Under the pieces are notes generated by a model. It had not been told where the DNA came from. It did no database searches and saw nothing but the letters and a program-made list of their open reading frames with translations. The translations under genes were made by a program, and so were the position numbers. Shown here one piece after another: positions 30,218 to 38,931 of a DNA stretch of 56,502 nucleotides. The stretch covers positions 1-56,502 of the IMG/VR virus record IMGVR_UViG_3300038701_002364. One strand, 5' to 3'. Position 1 is the first letter of the stretch, and every line of letters starts with the position of its first letter. The DNA is from a virus.

Positions 30218-31776
30218 CGCGCGAGGCAGACCTCATCGCTATTGAGCAAGAGCTTTGCAGCAGGTCCCTTGCATCATTCGTCAAGTTTGCTTGGGATCAC
30301 ATTGATCCAGAGCCTTATTCCCACAACTGGCACATGGATGTTGTTTGCGAGCACCTAGAAGCCTGCGCCTCTGGTGAAATCACCCGCCTGCTGATCAATG
30401 TCCCGCCTGGCATGTCAAAGTCGAGCGCTGCAGCTGTTTTCTTTCCTGCTTGGCTCTGGGGGCCTGGGAAGCGGCCGCATTCAAAGTACATCGGAGCAAG
30501 CTTCGCTGAAGACATCGCTCAACGTGACAACTCACGCACAAGACGCCTTGTGAAGAGTGATTGGTTCCAAGATCGGTGGCCCACCAAGATCCGACCAGAC
30601 CAAGATACGAAGACGAACTTCGAAAACTATAGCGGTGGGTTTCGCGTCTGTTCCGCTGTTGACTCCATGACAGGGAAGCGAGGCAATTTCGTTACGTGGG
30701 ATGACCCGCACTCGCCCAAGCAGACCGACAGCATCGTCAAACTTCAAAGCGCAGTGGGGACGTTCAAAGAGACGCTGACGACACGTCTGGTAAACCAAAA
30801 GACATCAGTAATCACCGTTATCATGCAGCGCTTGCACGAGGGTGATGTCTCGGGAGAGATACTGTCTGGCGACTATGGCTATACGCACGTGATGCTCCCC
30901 ATGGAATTCGATCCGGCGCGGCGTTGCTATACAGCGGTTAAACCGAAATGGCGCAAACAAGTCCCGGTCAAGGCCCGGTACGACATGAAGTTTCAGCGGT
31001 GGTATCTACCTCGGACGCCGCGGCCCCACGATCGGGAAGAAGTGATCAACAAACTCCCCGTGCAAGATGTCTATGATCAAGACCCTCGTACTGAGCAAAA
31101 TGAGTTGATGTTTGCTGATCGTTTCCCGGATTGGGTTGTCGCTCGAGACAAGAAGGCGATGGGTGCCTATGCGACTGCTGGTCAGTTCGATCAAAGCCCA
31201 ACACCCCGTGAAGGTGCTATGTTCGACACGACGCTGATCGAGATTCTACCGACTTGCCCGCCCCTGAAAAAGGTTGCGCGTGGCTGGGACTTGGCGGCTT
31301 CAAAGCAAGCGACATCAGCCTTCTCGGCAGGCGTGCTGGTTGGTGAGGACTTTAACGAAAGAACCATCATTGTTGACGTCGAGCGGGGCCAATGGTCAGA
31401 CGCCGAGGTCAAGGTGAAGGTCAAGAACATCGCAACTCAGGATCGAAAGCGGTTCTCTCGGGTCAGGACCTCAATACCGCAGGACCCGGGCGCCGGCGGT
31501 AAGGCATACGCAAATTCGATCATCCGCAATGCTCAAGGCCTCGATGTAACCAAGTCTGTGGAAAGCGGTGACAAGGAAATGCGCGCCAGGCCGGTCTCTG
31601 CGCAGTGCGAGGTAGGCAATCTTTATCTCGTGGAAGGTGACTGGAATTCTGCGTTCCTCGCGGAACTGAAAGGGTTCCCCACTGCAAAGCTTAAAGACCA
31701 AGTCGACGCAACGTCACGCGGTTACGAGCACATGCAAAAGGCATCTTCAGCACCTCTCACCGGCAAGCAAAAGTGA
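30214..31776 (+). CDS. terL: Terminase large subunit, 520 aa
   Basis: ATPase part with Walker A-like LINVPPGMSKSSA, Walker B-like NFVTWDDPH and coupling motif ITVIMQRLHEGDVSG. Nuclease part starts GWDLAASKQATS and includes PQDPGAGGKAY. Full length. Translocates DNA into the prohead at the portal and cuts it. ATGA overlap with terS. Confidence 0.93.
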   Translation: MTREADLIAIEQELCSRSLASFVKFAWDHIDPEPYSHNWHMDVVCEHLEACASGEITRLLINVPPGMSKSSAAAVFFPAWLWGPGKRPHSKYIGASFAEDIAQRDNSRTRRLVKSDWFQDRWPTKIRPDQDTKTNFENYSGGFRVCSAVDSMTGKRGNFVTWDDPHSPKQTDSIVKLQSAVGTFKETLTTRLVNQKTSVITVIMQRLHEGDVSGEILSGDYGYTHVMLPMEFDPARRCYTAVKPKWRKQVPVKARYDMKFQRWYLPRTPRPHDREEVINKLPVQDVYDQDPRTEQNELMFADRFPDWVVARDKKAMGAYATAGQFDQSPTPREGAMFDTTLIEILPTCPPLKKVARGWDLAASKQATSAFSAGVLVGEDFNERTIIVDVERGQWSDAEVKVKVKNIATQDRKRFSRVRTSIPQDPGAGGKAYANSIIRNAQGLDVTKSVESGDKEMRARPVSAQCEVGNLYLVEGDWNSAFLAELKGFPTAKLKDQVDATSRGYEHMQKASSAPLTGKQK

Positions 31777-31785
31777 GGACTGCCC

Positions 31786-31917
31786 TTGACCCTGTCGCTC
31801 GACGAAAAGCTCGAGATCTACCAGCGCACGCTTGAGCGGTACGAGGCCGAAGGCGACACCGAGCGGGCCGAGATCCAGAAGCGGATGATCAAGTGGCTGA
31901 AAGGAAAGGGTGAGTGA
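31786..31917 (+). CDS. Small helical protein, 43 aa
   Basis: TTG start with GAGGA upstream. MTLSLDEKLEIYQRTLERYE continues to AEIQKRMIKWLKGKGE; a single amphipathic helix pair. The end GGGTGAGTGATG is the junction seen before the next three genes. Confidence 0.55.
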   Translation: MTLSLDEKLEIYQRTLERYEAEGDTERAEIQKRMIKWLKGKGE

Positions 31918-32165
31918 TGGCGAGTACGATCCAAGAGGAAATCAAGGCGCGGCTATTTTCGGACAGCTTTGGCGAGCATGTTGCGGTTTTGGTTTATCAG
32001 GCGATGCGATTTGAGAGAGAGGACGAAACCCCTGATTGGGAGATCTGTGGCAATTCCCATGCGCAACAAGAGGCCCGCGCCGTTTCTGCGCGGCTGGTTG
32101 AGAGATTCCGCCTTGAACTGCGGGACTTGCCCGACACCAGCGACGTTTGCGAGGTGGATGGGTGA
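31917..32165 (+). CDS. Hypothetical protein, 82 aa
   Basis: Start at 31917 makes TGATG with the upstream stop. Helical acidic protein (MASTIQEEIKARLFSDSFGE). Not recognised. First of a chain of small genes with the same start junction. Confidence 0.55.
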   Translation: MASTIQEEIKARLFSDSFGEHVAVLVYQAMRFEREDETPDWEICGNSHAQQEARAVSARLVERFRLELRDLPDTSDVCEVDG

Positions 32166-32168
32166 GTG

Positions 32169-32378
32169 ATGACTAAACCTTACGCCGCCGATTATGCTTT
32201 CGCGTCCCCGTCTGGCCCATGGTTGCGTTTTTTCGCTTGGCGCCCGCGTCGCATGTATGATGGGCGCATTCTTTGGCTCCGCTCTGGCTGGCGGCAGATA
32301 ATGACGGTGCATTGGCACCTGTCGCCCGGTGGGGGTGAAAGCTTTTGGCGGTACACAGACCACACCAATGGAGGGTGA
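32169..32378 (+). CDS. Hypothetical protein, 69 aa
   Basis: Start at 32169 after GGGTGAGTG. Arg- and Trp-rich (FFAWRPRRMYDGRILWLRSG). No known family. Confidence 0.5.
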   Translation: MTKPYAADYAFASPSGPWLRFFAWRPRRMYDGRILWLRSGWRQIMTVHWHLSPGGGESFWRYTDHTNGG

Positions 32379-32381
32379 GTG

Positions 32382-32576
32382 ATGGCGGATCTTGTTGATC
32401 GTCTACGTTCCGAGGTCACGATTGGTAGCGGGACTGTCTCGCCCCTTCGAATAGAGGCCGCGGATGAAATCGAGCGTCTTACCGGCGCTTTTTTGATTGT
32501 GTTGGCGTTGATGAAAGCTGGCCATTGGGGCTTGGCTAAGTCTGCTCTTGAGGATGCTTTAAGCGAGGGTGAGTAA
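32382..32576 (+). CDS. Hypothetical protein, 64 aa
   Basis: Start at 32382 after GGGTGAGTG. MADLVDRLRSEVTIGSGTVS, then IEAADEIERLTGAFL, a pattern found in phage ead/Ea22-like N-terminal segments; the rest is helical. Low certainty on family. Confidence 0.55.
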   Translation: MADLVDRLRSEVTIGSGTVSPLRIEAADEIERLTGAFLIVLALMKAGHWGLAKSALEDALSEGE

Positions 32577-32701
32577 TGCTGACGTTTGCCGTGGCTTGGT
32601 ACTGCGTGAGGATCAATCGCTGGAACCCGTGGCTGGTGTTCGGCGTGTGCATACTTGACGCAATGTGGATAGGGAGTGTCGGCGGTGCCGCGTTTTCGTG
32701 A
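32576..32701 (+). CDS. Small membrane protein, 41 aa
   Basis: TAATG overlap with the upstream gene, again preceded by GGGTGAGT. MLTFAVAWYCVRINRWNPWL and a second hydrophobic stretch to the end. Confidence 0.5.
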   Translation: MLTFAVAWYCVRINRWNPWLVFGVCILDAMWIGSVGGAAFS

Positions 32702-32709
32702 GGTGAAAG

Positions 32710-32865
32710 ATGCGCACTAAGCCCATATACGGCCAATACTCGGCTGGCGTATGCTGGTCAGATTGGTTTCTCAGCCTGTCCCGGTACGACGACGGGTCAT
32801 GGCTGATTGTCGTCGGTCCCTTTGGCCTTCTTCGTCGCGGCTCTGTCTATAGGCATCCGCATTGA
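32710..32865 (+). CDS. Small Trp/Tyr-rich protein, 51 aa
   Basis: GAGGTGAAAG lies just before ATG. MRTKPIYGQYSAGVCWSDWF, later WLIVVGPFGLLRRG. Soluble or peripheral. Unknown. Confidence 0.5.
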   Translation: MRTKPIYGQYSAGVCWSDWFLSLSRYDDGSWLIVVGPFGLLRRGSVYRHPH

Positions 32866-32965
32866 GACCCTACCAAGGGCAGCGCCGTTGGCCCGTGGCG
32901 CTTTAGAAATCTTCGGGGTCGAGGGCTGGGTCCAAACCAGCCAGGCTAACGGGCCTGCCAATTCA

Positions 32966-33042
32966 TGCAGGTTAGAGCGCTGGGTCCGCTCACTTGGTTC
33001 ATACCCAAGAGACGGCAGGTTCGATTCCTGCACCTGCAACCA
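32966..33042 (+). tRNA. tRNA-Met (anticodon CAT)
   Basis: 77 nt with encoded CCA. Acceptor TGCAGGT/ACCTGCA fully paired, TA at 8-9, D stem GAGC/GCTC, anticodon arm CTTGG-TTCATAC-CCAAG, variable loop AGACG, T arm GCAGG-TTCGATT-CCTGC. It lacks the three G-C pairs in the anticodon stem and the 1-72 mismatch of initiators, so it is an elongator Met or an Ile(CAU) type. Confidence 0.85.
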
Positions 33043-33551
33043 ATACCGGCAAAAAACCGGTGTAGCTGCATCTGCACGCCCTTGCTTGGGCAGATGTGGT
33101 CCCGAAAGGGCTGGACAGCAAGGCGCTACGTGTCTGCCCGTCGGGCGCGTCTAAGAGAAGGTTGCTGGTGAAACCGGCGGCTTAGGGCGGGCCAACAATC
33201 AGGATCGATGGGCACGGCGAACAACGCAGTAGGGACGCGATGATCTGCTTGCTCCGGTGCAGAGAAACCTGCGGCCTGCGGTGATGACGGTCTGTCTGGT
33301 CTCGTGATGCGAGACCGGCAGGCAAGAGCTGACAGGGAACCAAACGCCCTCCGTGTCCTTCCATCCTGATCAGAAATTCCAGAGGGAGCGGATAGCTCAC
33401 CCCCAGATGAAACCCCTGCGGAACGGCATGGGGCAGGGTGACCTATGCCCACGATGCGCCTCGGCAGCGGGCGTCAATCGTCAGGACAAACACCTGCACC
33501 ACGGGAGAGATCACCCGTGGCAGCTGTCAGCTTTTCAAAAGGAAGATCTCC
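33043..33551 (+). other. 509-base region without genes, predicted structured leader
   Basis: No supportable ORF. Many local inverted repeats: CCGG-N8-type hairpin at 33045-33060 (ACCGG/CCGGT), CATCTGC/GCAGATG with nested GCCC/GGGC at about 33068-33097, GGTCTCG/CGAGACC at 33296-33314 inside a longer stem, and CCACGGG/CCCGTGG near 33497-33519. It lies between tRNA-Met and the portal start. It may be a structured 5' leader or a separate RNA; I cannot assign it to an Rfam class. Confidence 0.4.
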
Positions 33552-35039
33552 GTGAAACTCGACCCAACAACAAAGGCCTCTGACATCGCGGCCAATGGTG
33601 AATTCTGGGCCAAGGTCAAAGCCGTCATGAGCGGTTTGGCCGCGGTGAAGCGGGCCAAGGATACCTTCCTGCCCAAGCTCGAGAACGAAAGTGCGGAGCG
33701 CTACAAGCTGCGCCAATCGGTGATGAAACTGACCGGCATCTATCCCGACATTGCCGAAAGCCTGGCGCAACGGGTGTTTGCCGAAAAAGTCGATCTGTTG
33801 GACGGCGCACCATCCCAGCTTGTGGATTTTGTCGAAGACGTCGACGGGCGCGGCAATAACCTGCACGTTTTCGCAGGGGATCAGCTCAAGGACGGGATTG
33901 CCTACGGGCTGGACGTCATGCTGGTGACCTATCCAGATGACATCCCGCCAGACGCCACGGTTGCGCAAGAACAGGCTTTGGGTGGGCGTGTCCGCTGGGT
34001 TCGGTATCCCGTCAATTCGATCCTTCAGCTTGAGACTGATCTGATCGAAGGGGCCGAGCAATTCGTGCATGTGCGGTTTCTCGAAGAGGAAGTCATCACC
34101 GAGGGCTTCAAGGAACGGACCATTCAGCGCGTGCGTCAGCTGGTCCGCGACAAGATCGGCGAAGGGTATGGCCCCCCGCGCTTTGCGATCTGGGAAAAGG
34201 TGAAGTCTGCGACCGGCGCCGAGGAATGGGTGATCGTTCGAGAGGGGGTGATCGATCTAGGCTATATCCCAGTCGTGGCGTTCCTGACCGGTGAGCGTGA
34301 ACGGGGCTACCACCTGACGCCACCTCTGCAAGCGGCGCTTGATCTGCAATGCACGCTGATGACGCAGGAAAGCAATCTCGAATTCGCCAAGATGATGACT
34401 GCGTTCCCGATGATCGCTGGTAACGGTGTGACGCCTGAGATGGACGAGAACGGTGAACCAGAACCGTTGGCCATTGGGCCAGGCGTTGCTTTGTACGCGC
34501 CGCATCAAGGCGAGGGGGTCACGCCCCGTTGGGAGATCCTTGAACCTTCTGCGGAGTCGCTTCGGTTTCTCGCGGATGACATCGAGAAGACCAAGGACGA
34601 CCTGCGCGAACTCGGCCGTCAGCCTTTGACATCCAAGTCGGGCAATCTGACCCGGATCACAGCGGCGACAGCGGCCAACAAGGGCAACAGCGCTGTGTCG
34701 GCGTGGGCGCTGGACCAAAAGGACGCGCTTGAGCTGTCCCTTCACATGACTGCCGACTGGATGAGTCTTGATGCAGATCCAGAGGTGGCCATCAACACGG
34801 ATCACCAGATGGATCTGGATGACGACGACGGCTTTGCACATGTCCTGTCCTTGCGCAGCACGGGCGAGATCTCGCGAACAGCCACGATCCACGAGGCGCA
34901 GCGCCGCAACATCCTTGATCGCGACTATGACGAAGAGGCGGACCTTGACGCGCTTCTGGACGAGATCGAAGACGATGAACTCGAGGGGGAAGACGTCGAG
35001 GACGAAGACGACGAGGACGAGGACGATCAGTTAGCGTGA
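33552..35039 (+). CDS. Portal protein, DUF4055-like, 495 aa
   Basis: GTG start at 33552 chosen because AAGGAAGAT sits 7 nt upstream and homologs start near KLDPTTKASD. Fold signature of DUF4055 portals: YKLRQSVMKLTGIYPDIAES near residue 45, AYGLDVMLVTYPD, LGYIPVVAFLTGERE, and the late helix LDLQCTLMTQESNLEFAKMM. Ends in a highly acidic tail (EDVEDEDDEDEDD). Forms the dodecameric ring for DNA entry at one capsid vertex. Confidence 0.85.
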   Translation: MKLDPTTKASDIAANGEFWAKVKAVMSGLAAVKRAKDTFLPKLENESAERYKLRQSVMKLTGIYPDIAESLAQRVFAEKVDLLDGAPSQLVDFVEDVDGRGNNLHVFAGDQLKDGIAYGLDVMLVTYPDDIPPDATVAQEQALGGRVRWVRYPVNSILQLETDLIEGAEQFVHVRFLEEEVITEGFKERTIQRVRQLVRDKIGEGYGPPRFAIWEKVKSATGAEEWVIVREGVIDLGYIPVVAFLTGERERGYHLTPPLQAALDLQCTLMTQESNLEFAKMMTAFPMIAGNGVTPEMDENGEPEPLAIGPGVALYAPHQGEGVTPRWEILEPSAESLRFLADDIEKTKDDLRELGRQPLTSKSGNLTRITAATAANKGNSAVSAWALDQKDALELSLHMTADWMSLDADPEVAINTDHQMDLDDDDGFAHVLSLRSTGEISRTATIHEAQRRNILDRDYDEEADLDALLDEIEDDELEGEDVEDEDDEDEDDQLA

Positions 35040-35053
35040 TCGGTCCACGAAAT

Positions 35054-35127
35054 ACGCTGGTAGCTCAACGGTAGAGTGGTGCCCTTGCTGGGTGCAGGCG
35101 CGGGTTCGAATCCCGTTCAGCGATGGC
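35054..35127 (+). tRNA. tRNA-Ala-like sequence (anticodon TGC), possibly degenerate
   Basis: Acceptor ACGCTGG with TCAGCGA (1-72 A-A mismatch, 7-66 G-T), TA, D stem GCTC/GAGT, anticodon arm GTGCC-CTTGCTG-GGTGC with two G-T pairs, T arm GCGGG-TTCGAAT-CCCGT. Position 37 is T (normally purine) and no CCA is encoded. It lies between portal and scaffold genes. Either a divergent phage tRNA or a tRNA-like RNA element. Confidence 0.5.
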
Positions 35128-35261
35128 GACGGTATTTCAGTGACTAGAATGCTCGAGGTTCAGGATCTGAACTGTTGACGGAGGCGCAGGTGGAATTCCT
35201 GCCCGTCGCCTATTTTCAGCACGGCCCGGATAGGCCACAGCAACCGCAGGAAAGCGAGAAC

Positions 35262-36059
35262 ATGAAACTAAAAACCATCGAAGTTGAGGGCCAGACATAT
35301 GCGGTCATTCAGGACGGCAAGCCTGTCTATGTTGACGACAGCGGCAAAGAGACGCCGTTCGACGCGGTGCATGTCACAAACAAAGTCGCGCAGCTGAACC
35401 ATGAGGCGATGTCCCACCGCAAGGAAAAGGAAGCGCTTGAGACCAAGGTCTCTGCGTTCGGCGATCTGGATCCCGAAGCCGCCAAAAAGGCTCTCGAGAC
35501 AGTCGCAAACATCGATGCCGCAAAACTCATTGATGCAGGCAAGGCGGAAGAGGTCAAAACGGCAGCGGTGGCAGCGGTCCAAGAACAGATGGCGGCGGCA
35601 GTAGCGGCCAAGGACGAAGAGATCGCAACCATCACCGGTGAGCGCGATACAACCCGCAACCAGCTGCACAGCGAGTTGATTGGCGGCGGCTTTGCCCGGT
35701 CGAAATTCGTGCAAGAAAAGATCGCCATCCCCTACGACATGGTCGAGACGTATTTCTCGAAGAATTTCAAAGTGGAAGACGGCGCTGTTAAAGCATACGG
35801 CTCTGACGGCTCAATGATCTATTCCAAGCAGCGTCCCGGCGATCCGGCAGGCTTCGACGAAGCGCTTGAGATCCTCGTCGATAACTATCCCAACAAGGAT
35901 TACATCCTGAAAGGAACCGGCAAGCAGGGGCCAGGCGCTGGAAGCCCCGGCAATGGCCAAGACGGAAAAACGATGACACGAGCGCAATATGACGCTATGT
36001 CCCACTCAGATCGCGCGGCCAAGATGGCTGACGGGTTCTCGATTGTCTCGGCTGACTGA
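35262..36059 (+). CDS. Capsid scaffolding protein, 265 aa
   Basis: Start at 35262 (MKLKTIEVEG) has AGGAAAG upstream; earlier codons are in the tRNA-like leader. Layout typical of the DUF6651-like scaffolds: N-terminal domain, Ala/Glu-rich coiled coil (about residues 45-135), then ELIGGGFARSKFVQEKIAIP and a C-terminal Gly/Pro linker with a short helix (TMTRAQYDAMSHSDRAAKM) that probably binds the coat protein. Confidence 0.8.
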   Translation: MKLKTIEVEGQTYAVIQDGKPVYVDDSGKETPFDAVHVTNKVAQLNHEAMSHRKEKEALETKVSAFGDLDPEAAKKALETVANIDAAKLIDAGKAEEVKTAAVAAVQEQMAAAVAAKDEEIATITGERDTTRNQLHSELIGGGFARSKFVQEKIAIPYDMVETYFSKNFKVEDGAVKAYGSDGSMIYSKQRPGDPAGFDEALEILVDNYPNKDYILKGTGKQGPGAGSPGNGQDGKTMTRAQYDAMSHSDRAAKMADGFSIVSAD

Positions 36060-36152
36060 TCTGCCCTGACATCACAGCACGGCGGGCGGATGCCTGCAAA
36101 GCACTGGGCTGGATGGCCCCCTCAATCTGAAATTTCATAGGAGGCCATCCCC

Positions 36153-37304
36153 ATGGCTCGAACTCTGGATGATATCATCCCGACGATCTACGCGGGTCTG
36201 AACCAAGTCTCGCGCGAATTGATCGGCTTTATCGGCAACGTCAACATTGATGCTCAGGCGGAATCCGGCGCGGTTGGTCAAACCGTTCGCTCGCCTGTCG
36301 CAACGCCCATCGTGCTCGAGGACATTGTCCCCGGCAACGATCCTGCGGATTCCGGTGATCACGATCCTGACTTTGTCGACGTCTCGATCACCAAGTCGCG
36401 TGCGGCTCCGATCCGCTGGAACGGTGAGCAACAGCTGTCGCTGACCAAGGACGGCGTGATCAACACCCTGATGGTTGATGAATTTGCCGAGGCCTTCCGC
36501 GCCCTGACCAACGAAGTCGAAAGCGATCTGGCCGCTCTCTACATCAATGCGGCCCGGGCCTATGGCACAGCCGGAACCACGCCTTTCGGTACTGCCGATG
36601 ACCACACCGACTTTGCCGAGATGAACCGCATTCTCGACGAAAATGGTGCGCCGGCATCCGGTCGCATGATGGTGCTCGGCTCGGCGGGTCGCGCCAAGCT
36701 GGAAGGCAAACAGCCCGGTCTATTCCGTGCCAACGAAGCGGGGGACGGTGGTGCGATGCTGCGCAACCGTGAACTGCGTCGGATGCACGGTTTCACCATG
36801 GGCTATTCGGCAGGCATCAAGACCCACACCAAGGGTACAGCCACCAGCCTGCAAACTGCTGCTGCCGAAAGCGCGGGCGACACGTCCATTGCGCTGGATA
36901 CCGGCAGCGGTGGTACACTCCTGTCGGGTGATGTCGTGACGTTCGCCGGGGACAGCAACAACTATGTCGTGGGCACCGGTTTTACCGCGGCCTCGGGCAC
37001 AGCTGTTCTCAACAAGCCAGGCCTGCGTCTGGACGCGGCGGATAACACCGCCATGACCATCGGCAACAGCTATACGGCAAACCTCGCCTATCATCGCAAC
37101 GCGATGCTTCTGGCTTCGCGCTTCCCTGCGATGCCCGAAGGCGGCGACAGCGCGGACGATGTGACTACGATTGTGGATCCGGTTTCCGGCCTGACGTTTC
37201 AGGTCGCGCTGTACCGTCAGTACCGCCGCATCAAGTACGAGATCGGCTTGGCGTGGGGTGTGGCAGCGCCCAACTCCAAGTGGCTCGGCACTTTGATGGG
37301 CTAA
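36153..37304 (+). CDS. Major capsid protein, P22-coat-like, 383 aa
   Basis: GGAGG lies before ATG. MARTLDDIIPTIYAGLNQVS, then GAVGQTVRSPVATPIVLEDI and the long middle helix VDEFAEAFRALTNEVESDLA match the P22 coat/HK97-fold family. Residues about 225-305 (TSIALDTGSGGTLLSGDVVT and on) look like the inserted I-domain. C-terminus GLTFQVALYRQYRRIKYEIG as in the family. Forms the icosahedral shell. Confidence 0.87.
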   Translation: MARTLDDIIPTIYAGLNQVSRELIGFIGNVNIDAQAESGAVGQTVRSPVATPIVLEDIVPGNDPADSGDHDPDFVDVSITKSRAAPIRWNGEQQLSLTKDGVINTLMVDEFAEAFRALTNEVESDLAALYINAARAYGTAGTTPFGTADDHTDFAEMNRILDENGAPASGRMMVLGSAGRAKLEGKQPGLFRANEAGDGGAMLRNRELRRMHGFTMGYSAGIKTHTKGTATSLQTAAAESAGDTSIALDTGSGGTLLSGDVVTFAGDSNNYVVGTGFTAASGTAVLNKPGLRLDAADNTAMTIGNSYTANLAYHRNAMLLASRFPAMPEGGDSADDVTTIVDPVSGLTFQVALYRQYRRIKYEIGLAWGVAAPNSKWLGTLMG

Positions 37305-37327
37305 GGCGACCATAGGTTTGTTTTTGG

Positions 37328-37356
37328 AAGGGCCGGGGGAAACCTCGGCCCTTTTT
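37328..37356 (+). terminator. Terminator after the coat gene
   Basis: AAGGGCCG (37328-37335) pairs with CGGCCCTT (37346-37353), followed by a T run to 37356. It may lower expression of downstream neck genes relative to coat. Confidence 0.8.
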
Positions 37357-37387
37357 GTGAGCAAATCACGGGAAAAGGAGAAGGCTC

Positions 37388-37702
37388 ATGACGACCATGA
37401 CTCTCGCAAAGGTGTTGGCGCTGTCCGCGATCCTTTCCCCAACTCTGTCTGAGGCCCAGACAAACAGGAATTGCGCGCCGCGTTCGATCATCGTCGAGCG
37501 CCTGGCGGACAAGTACGGCGAAACCCGTCGCGGCATGGGGCTGGGCAATAACAATTCGGTTGTCGAGATCTTCGCATCCGCTGAAAGCGGCACATGGACG
37601 ATCATCGTGTCGATGACCAACGGCATCTCCTGTCTGGTTTCGAGCGGGCAAGCCTATGAAGCCGTTGCCGATGCTCTCCCGCCGAAGGGTGAAAAGCTGT
37701 GA
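37388..37702 (+). CDS. Small exported protein, 104 aa
   Basis: Signal peptide MTTMTLAKVLALSAILSPTL with cleavage near SEA-Q. Mature part CAPRSIIVERLADKYGETRR, then VVEIFASAESGTWTIIVSMT and a second Cys. Close relatives are common in rhodobacterial genomes and phages, function unknown. Oddly placed inside the head operon. Confidence 0.7.
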   Translation: MTTMTLAKVLALSAILSPTLSEAQTNRNCAPRSIIVERLADKYGETRRGMGLGNNNSVVEIFASAESGTWTIIVSMTNGISCLVSSGQAYEAVADALPPKGEKL

Positions 37703-38058
37703 TGACAATTGCCATCTGCGGGGGTCGAGACTTCGCGGATTGGCGGTGCCTCTGTGCGGTCTTGGACGCTTTCGCTGAATCCATAGGCGGGCCTGTCACG
37801 CTTGTCGAAGGCGGCGCACGAGGGGCTGACCGGATGGCTCGACGCTGGGCAAACGAGCGCGGCTATCCGGTCAAGACCTTCGAAGCAGATTGGGCCGAAC
37901 ACGGCAGATCTGCTGGCCCAATTCGAAACGGTCGAATGATCAAAGAGGGTCAGCCTGACGTCGTGATCTCGTTCCTTGGTGGGGCAGGGACGGCGAACAT
38001 GGTCAAGCAATCTCAAAAGGCCGGCGTCCCGGTTTTTGAAGTCCACGTAAAAACATAG
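37702..38058 (+). CDS. YspA-like SLOG-domain protein, 118 aa
   Basis: MTIAICGGRDFADW is the Rossmann nucleotide-binding start of the DUF2493/YspA family; LVEGGARGADRMARRWANER and GRMIKEGQPDVVISFLGG are the other SLOG hallmarks. Binds or cleaves a nucleotide ligand; SLOG proteins can act as sensors in anti-phage signalling, and a phage copy might sequester the signal (inference). TGATG overlap with the upstream gene. Confidence 0.8.
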   Translation: MTIAICGGRDFADWRCLCAVLDAFAESIGGPVTLVEGGARGADRMARRWANERGYPVKTFEADWAEHGRSAGPIRNGRMIKEGQPDVVISFLGGAGTANMVKQSQKAGVPVFEVHVKT

Positions 38059-38069
38059 CAGAGGAAAAC

Positions 38070-38399
38070 ATGCGCGTTCCAACCATCGAAATCGAAGCGC
38101 CCAACGGCGAGACGCTGATCATCAACCAGTCGGATTTTGACCCTGAGATCCACACCCCGGCAGGTGGCAGCGGTCAGCGTGAACCGGCAAAGCCAAAACC
38201 CGAGACGCCGAAGAAAGCTAAGGCTGAACCGGAACCAGCCGAGCCGGAAGACCCCGAGGACGAAGACGAGATCGACCTGGCGTCTTTGGACCGGGCCGAT
38301 CTTGAAGAGATCGCTCGCGAGATGGGCATCGGTTTCAACATCCGCACCGAAGACGAAACCCTTGTGACCCGGATCAAGGACAAACAGGCAAAGGGCTAA
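38070..38399 (+). CDS. Hypothetical head-region protein, 109 aa
   Basis: N-terminal 40 residues, then a Pro/Lys/Glu linker (AKPKPETPKKAKAEPEPAEP), and a C-terminal helical domain LASLDRADLEEIAREMGIGF like the Rho-N/SAP-type helix-extended-helix often found on phage head or tail adaptors. Confidence 0.65.
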   Translation: MRVPTIEIEAPNGETLIINQSDFDPEIHTPAGGSGQREPAKPKPETPKKAKAEPEPAEPEDPEDEDEIDLASLDRADLEEIAREMGIGFNIRTEDETLVTRIKDKQAKG

Positions 38400-38402
38400 A
38401 AC

Positions 38403-38930
38403 ATGTCGCTGATCGTCGAAGACGGCACGGGGTTGACCAATGCGGACAGCATGATCTCCCTCGCATATGCCGACACCTATCATTCTGATCTGGGAAATAG
38501 CGATTGGACCGGATCTGACGCGGACAAGGAATCGGCGATCCGGCGAGCATGTGCATACCTTCGGGACGCGCTGGACTGGGTCGGGTTCCCGGTCGGCCAG
38601 CGCGAGCAATCGATGCCTTTCCCCCGCGACGGTCTTTGTGACCGGCATGGGTATTCTGTGGCAAGCACGTCTGTTCCTGCGGAGATCCAGAGGGCGACGG
38701 CCGAACTGGCTCTCCGCGAGTTGACCACGCCAGGATACCTTCAGCCCGACGTCACCCCAGCCCAAGCGGTCAAGCGCGAGAAGGTCGGACCTTTCGAAAC
38801 GGAATTCGACATCTCGCAGAACTCGCCCAAGGACAGCCGACCCGTCATGCTGATCGTCAATGATCTGATCCGTGACTTTGTCCGGTCGGCTGGGGGCAAC
38901 CGGTTCTCGGCCCAAAGCATGAGGGTCTGA
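38403..38930 (+). CDS. Head-tail connector (adaptor), 175 aa
   Basis: Pattern of the gp6/DnaT-like adaptor family: MSLIVEDGTGLTNADSMISL, AYADTYHSDLGNSDW, KESAIRRACAYLRD, WPFPR-like MPFPRDGL, AEIQRATAELALREL. Docks beneath the portal in mature heads. Confidence 0.8.
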   Translation: MSLIVEDGTGLTNADSMISLAYADTYHSDLGNSDWTGSDADKESAIRRACAYLRDALDWVGFPVGQREQSMPFPRDGLCDRHGYSVASTSVPAEIQRATAELALRELTTPGYLQPDVTPAQAVKREKVGPFETEFDISQNSPKDSRPVMLIVNDLIRDFVRSAGGNRFSAQSMRV

Positions 38931-38931
38931 C

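Noticed and set aside
35054-35127. Part of a permuted two-piece tmRNA
   Set aside because: No tag-peptide frame, no second piece with matching acceptor and no pseudoknot pattern; a lone tRNA-like element fits better.
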